DNA of 7,459 nucleotides from positions 1-7,459 of the forward strand of contig JAGAUG010000089.1 in NCBI GenBank assembly GCA_017828935.1. The letters are read 5' to 3'. The DNA comes from Oscillospiraceae bacterium. Its GTDB lineage: Bacteria; Bacillota; Clostridia; Oscillospirales; Ruminococcaceae. A program made the translations under genes and the position numbers. This document shows positions 5,238 to 7,459 of this stretch, piece by piece. Below the pieces are notes generated by a model. The model made no database searches and was not told the origin of the DNA. It worked only from the letters and a program-made list of their open reading frames with translations. Each line of letters opens with the position of its first letter. Positions within the stretch are counted from its first letter, which is position 1.

Positions 5238-7459
5238 TATTATATAAATAATTTAAAAAATAATTTAAATATTAAATTGCCAAAATTTGGTACAGGGGGG
5301 GTACTAGTAGATATAAATATATAATAATTTTTGTTATATTTATACTAAGCATTAGTATTCGGTCTTTTGGAACTTTATCGACAGAAACTGGAAGCGACGG
5401 AAAAACTTATTATCAGATAAATAATAAAGATAATTTAATTGAATTTGCTCAGCTGGTAAATAACGGCCGAACTAATATTAACGCGATATTAACTAAAGAT
5501 ATCGAAGTAATTAGTTCAGCAGATAGAGATGCGTATAATAGCTTACAAGCTCTTCTTAATGGAACAGAGTATACCGCTCTTACAGGTGACCAACAAACAG
5601 CTTTAAACACGTTAAACTGGACGCCGATCGGAAAAGATTATAGTAATTCGTACACAGGGACTTTCGACGGGGCAGGATACTCGATTAGCTGGCTATATTG
5701 TAGTATCGATAGTACGTCAGAAGATGCGAGTGTTGGATTATTTGGGTATGTTGGCACAGGTGGAGAGATTAAAAACTTAGGAGTAAAAAATTTGTATATC
5801 AAAGGAGAGTGTGTTTTGGAGGAGGATGCCAATAGCTATAGCTATGTAGGAGGGTTGATAGGTTACTGTGATGGAGTTGTGATGAATGGTTATAGTAGCG
5901 GATGTAAAGTGGAAGGCTATGGCGAAGGTAATGGATATGGTAATGGCTATAGCTATGTAGGAGGGCTGATAGGTTATTGTAGACAAGGAAGAGTGACGAA
6001 TAGTTATAGTATTAGTTGTACAATAAAAGGCCATGGTTTGGGTAAAAGTGATGGATATGGTGAAGGATATAGCTATGTAGGAGGGCTAGTGGGTTTTTTA
6101 GAGAATGGAGCTGTAATGAATAGTTATAGCACAAACACAAGATTAACAGCGGATGGGCGTTTTTTTGATAAAGGCGGAATTTGTGGGAGATTAGATTCAG
6201 AAACGATAAGTAGTTGTTTAAGTAATTGTTATTATTTAAAAGACGAGGATCAAGAAATTAATAAGGGTTTGTTTGGAATAGGAGGTACTTACGCAGACGA
6301 TGAAGCTGAAACAAAAGCAGCGGTAGTCAGTAATTTTACCGGTGATATAGTATTGAAAGGGCTAAATAAATTAGTAGATGAATTAGGGTTAGAAACAAAA
6401 ATATTTGAAAAAAATGGAGAAGCAAATGAAAATAATCGAGAATATTTAAAACTGACTTTTGCTGAGCTGAATTATGAAATAACAAATAAAGAGACTCTAA
6501 AAAAATTTAAAGATGCGGTAAATTCGGGATTATTTACTCTAAACGCGATATTAAAAAAAGATATCGAAGTAATTAATCAAAAAGATAACCCAACAGAATA
6601 TGGTTACTTACAAAAACTTTTAGAAGGAACAAAAACAATTTATACTCTTGGCTCAGGCGAAAAAACAGATTTAGACGAGTTAAACTGGATACCGATTGGA
6701 AATAATATCACGCCGTATATGGGAACTTTCGACGGAAATGGACATACGATTAATAGATTGTATTGTAATGTCGAAAATATTCACGTGGGATTATTTGGAT
6801 ATGTTAAGAACGGAACTATTAAGAACTTAGGAATAAAAAATTCTTTTATAAGGGGAAGTAAGAACGTTAGTTATATGGGAGGGCTGATAGGTGTATGTGA
6901 TAGCGGAACAGTAATGAATAGTTACAGTGGTGACTGTGGGGTAGTATGTAATGAAGATCCATATTGTATGGTAGGAGGGCTGATAGGTTGTTGTAGTGGA
7001 GGAAGAGTGGCGAATAGTTATAGTAGCGGATGTACAGTAAAAAGTGATGGATATAGTGACGATGTAGGAGGGCTGATAGGTGTATGTGATAGCGGAACAG
7101 TAATGAATAGTTATAGTACCAACACAAGTTTAACAGGTTTTTATAAAGGCGGAATTTGTGGGGAATTAGATTTAGGGACGATAAGTAATTGTTATTATTT
7201 AAGCTTTGATGATTTAGGAGGTATTGGATGTGGTAGTTCAACTGGAGCGATAGTAGCGACGGTCGATGAGTTTAAAAACGGAACTGTAAGAGATAAATTA
7301 AATATAGGCGCCGGAAGAGAAGTATTTAAACAAAATAATAGATTAAAATCTGGTAGCCACAGATATTTGTTGTTATATTGGGAAAAACCGGAGTCGGAAG
7401 TAACTCTCAAGATCCCAGTTAGAGTTAAAATAAATTATGATCCAAGTAATAATTTAGAA
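5235..7459 (+). CDS. GLUG-repeat secreted/surface protein, out of frame with its start at a G7 tract (3' partial; phase-OFF or frameshifted)
   Basis: The body frame is open from 5276 to the window edge, over 720 codons. It begins with a basic stretch and a hydrophobic core, YIIIFVIFILSISI (from about 5318), which reads as a signal peptide, so the product is probably exported. Two diverged copies of one module follow (about 5420-6238 and 6485-7201). Each has a helix-like opening (NKDNLIEF / NKETLKKF), a KDIEVI segment, an LNWxPIG and GTFDGxG block, a GLFGYV and IKNLGxKN block, three GLUG motifs (VGGLIG plus MNSYS type), and an ending in NCYYL. GLUG repeats form beta-helical stalks in adhesins and other surface proteins of gut bacteria. 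At least 21 cysteines are present, many at equivalent repeat positions. The only good start, ATG 5235, is in another frame. One additional G, or two fewer, in the run at 5295-5301 would fuse it to the signal peptide. No anchor is visible because the 3' end is missing. Function beyond surface/adhesin-like is inference. Confidence 0.75.
5295..5301 (+). repeat. G7 homopolymer at the frame junction of the GLUG gene
   Basis: Seven consecutive G lie 60 bases into the ATG 5235 frame. In the present length the ATG frame stops at 5324. With 8 (or 5) G the frame continues into the signal peptide and repeat region. It is the longest G run on this strand in the window and stands out in AT-rich DNA. Poly-G tracts at this position are classic slipped-strand phase-variation switches in other bacteria. 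Seven is at the low end for high mutability. Confidence 0.8.
5846..6151 (+). repeat. First GLUG array (three motifs)
   Basis: The motifs begin at 5846, 5957 and 6077 (spacings of 111 and 120 bases). Each begins V-G-G-L-[IV]-G and continues to [MT]-N-[SG]-Y-S about 12 residues later. They are joined by Gly/Tyr-rich linkers such as GEGNGYGNGYSY. The DNA around the motif (GCTATGTAGGAGGG, then TTGATAGG or CTGATAGG) is nearly identical between the first two copies. Confidence 0.85.
6875..7138 (+). repeat. Second GLUG array (three motifs)
   Basis: The motifs begin at 6875, 6971 and 7064 (spacings of 96 and 93 bases, all whole codons), of the type [MV]-G-G-L-I-G-x-C followed by [MA]-N-S-Y-S. The last motif and its continuation (STNTSLTG, GGICGEL, TISNCYYL) closely match the end of the first array, which shows that the whole module was duplicated. 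Confidence 0.85.
6878..7113 (+). repeat. Pair of identical 47-bp direct repeats within the second GLUG array
   Basis: Positions 6878-6924 and 7067-7113 are identical over 47 bases, 189 bases (63 codons) apart, and both encode GGLIGVCDSGTVMNS. After one mismatch (C or T) the match continues with AGT. Because the distance is a whole number of codons, recombination between them would remove or add two GLUG units without breaking the frame. Confidence 0.85.

Noticed and set aside
5276..5278. ATT as an alternative start of the GLUG body frame
   Set aside because: ATT starts are extremely rare and no Shine-Dalgarno precedes it. The AGGAG and ATG at 5219-5237 explain the region better together with the G7 switch.
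5777..6034. Reverse-strand open frame rich in Ile, Thr and Ser
   Set aside because: It is the antisense shadow of the repetitive Gly/Tyr/Ser GLUG codons, with a low-complexity product and no Shine-Dalgarno.
5846..7138. CRISPR-like or satellite repeat array
   Set aside because: The repeat period is irregular (93-120 bases), always whole codons, and encodes GLUG protein motifs. It is a protein repeat.
6867..7241. Reverse-strand 124-residue open frame rich in Tyr, His and Leu
   Set aside because: It lies opposite the second GLUG array and repeats with the same period. It is an antisense shadow of the real repeats.
7195..7410. Reverse-strand 71-residue open frame
   Set aside because: It lies opposite the coding frame of the GLUG protein and has no motif or ribosome binding site.

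Overview
The window comes from a strongly AT-rich bacterium (about 30% G+C by eye, not computed). Clostridia-type RNase J, OppBCD-type transport genes and Gram-positive-style Shine-Dalgarno sites suggest Bacillota. A PD-(D/E)XK (DUF1703) gene and a GLUG-repeat surface protein suggest a host-associated or gut lineage, possibly with a reduced genome. A closer taxonomic placement would be a guess. All supported genes are on the + strand.

Layout. 1-134 is the 3' end of a DUF1703/AAA-ATPase-like gene. 113-3019 is a partial oligopeptide/nickel-type ABC transporter operon: two permeases and one ATPase, with no second ATPase and no binding protein in view. 3056-4912 is ribonuclease J, started from TTG behind a strong Shine-Dalgarno and carrying a Lys/Asn-rich N-terminal extension. 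A clear intrinsic terminator (4923-4951) closes this co-directional block. A near-consensus sigma-A promoter (4999-5027) then drives an approximately 200-nt structured leader that leads into the last gene.

The last gene (5235 to the window end, 3' partial) encodes a secreted, cysteine-rich, beta-solenoid-like protein made of two diverged copies of a module, each with three GLUG motifs. Its only well-placed start codon (ATG 5235, behind AGGAG) is out of frame with the body. The two frames meet at a run of seven G residues (5295-5301). One extra G, or two fewer, would join the ATG to a signal peptide and to the whole repeat region. This is the layout of a phase-variable surface protein, captured here in the OFF state. 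The alternatives are translational or transcriptional slippage, a pseudogene, or a homopolymer assembly error. This is the most interesting signal in the window.

How the parts relate: the transporter genes and RNase J probably share transcription, because the gaps are short and no terminator lies between them, but no functional link is evident. The GLUG gene is a separate transcription unit with its own promoter and leader.
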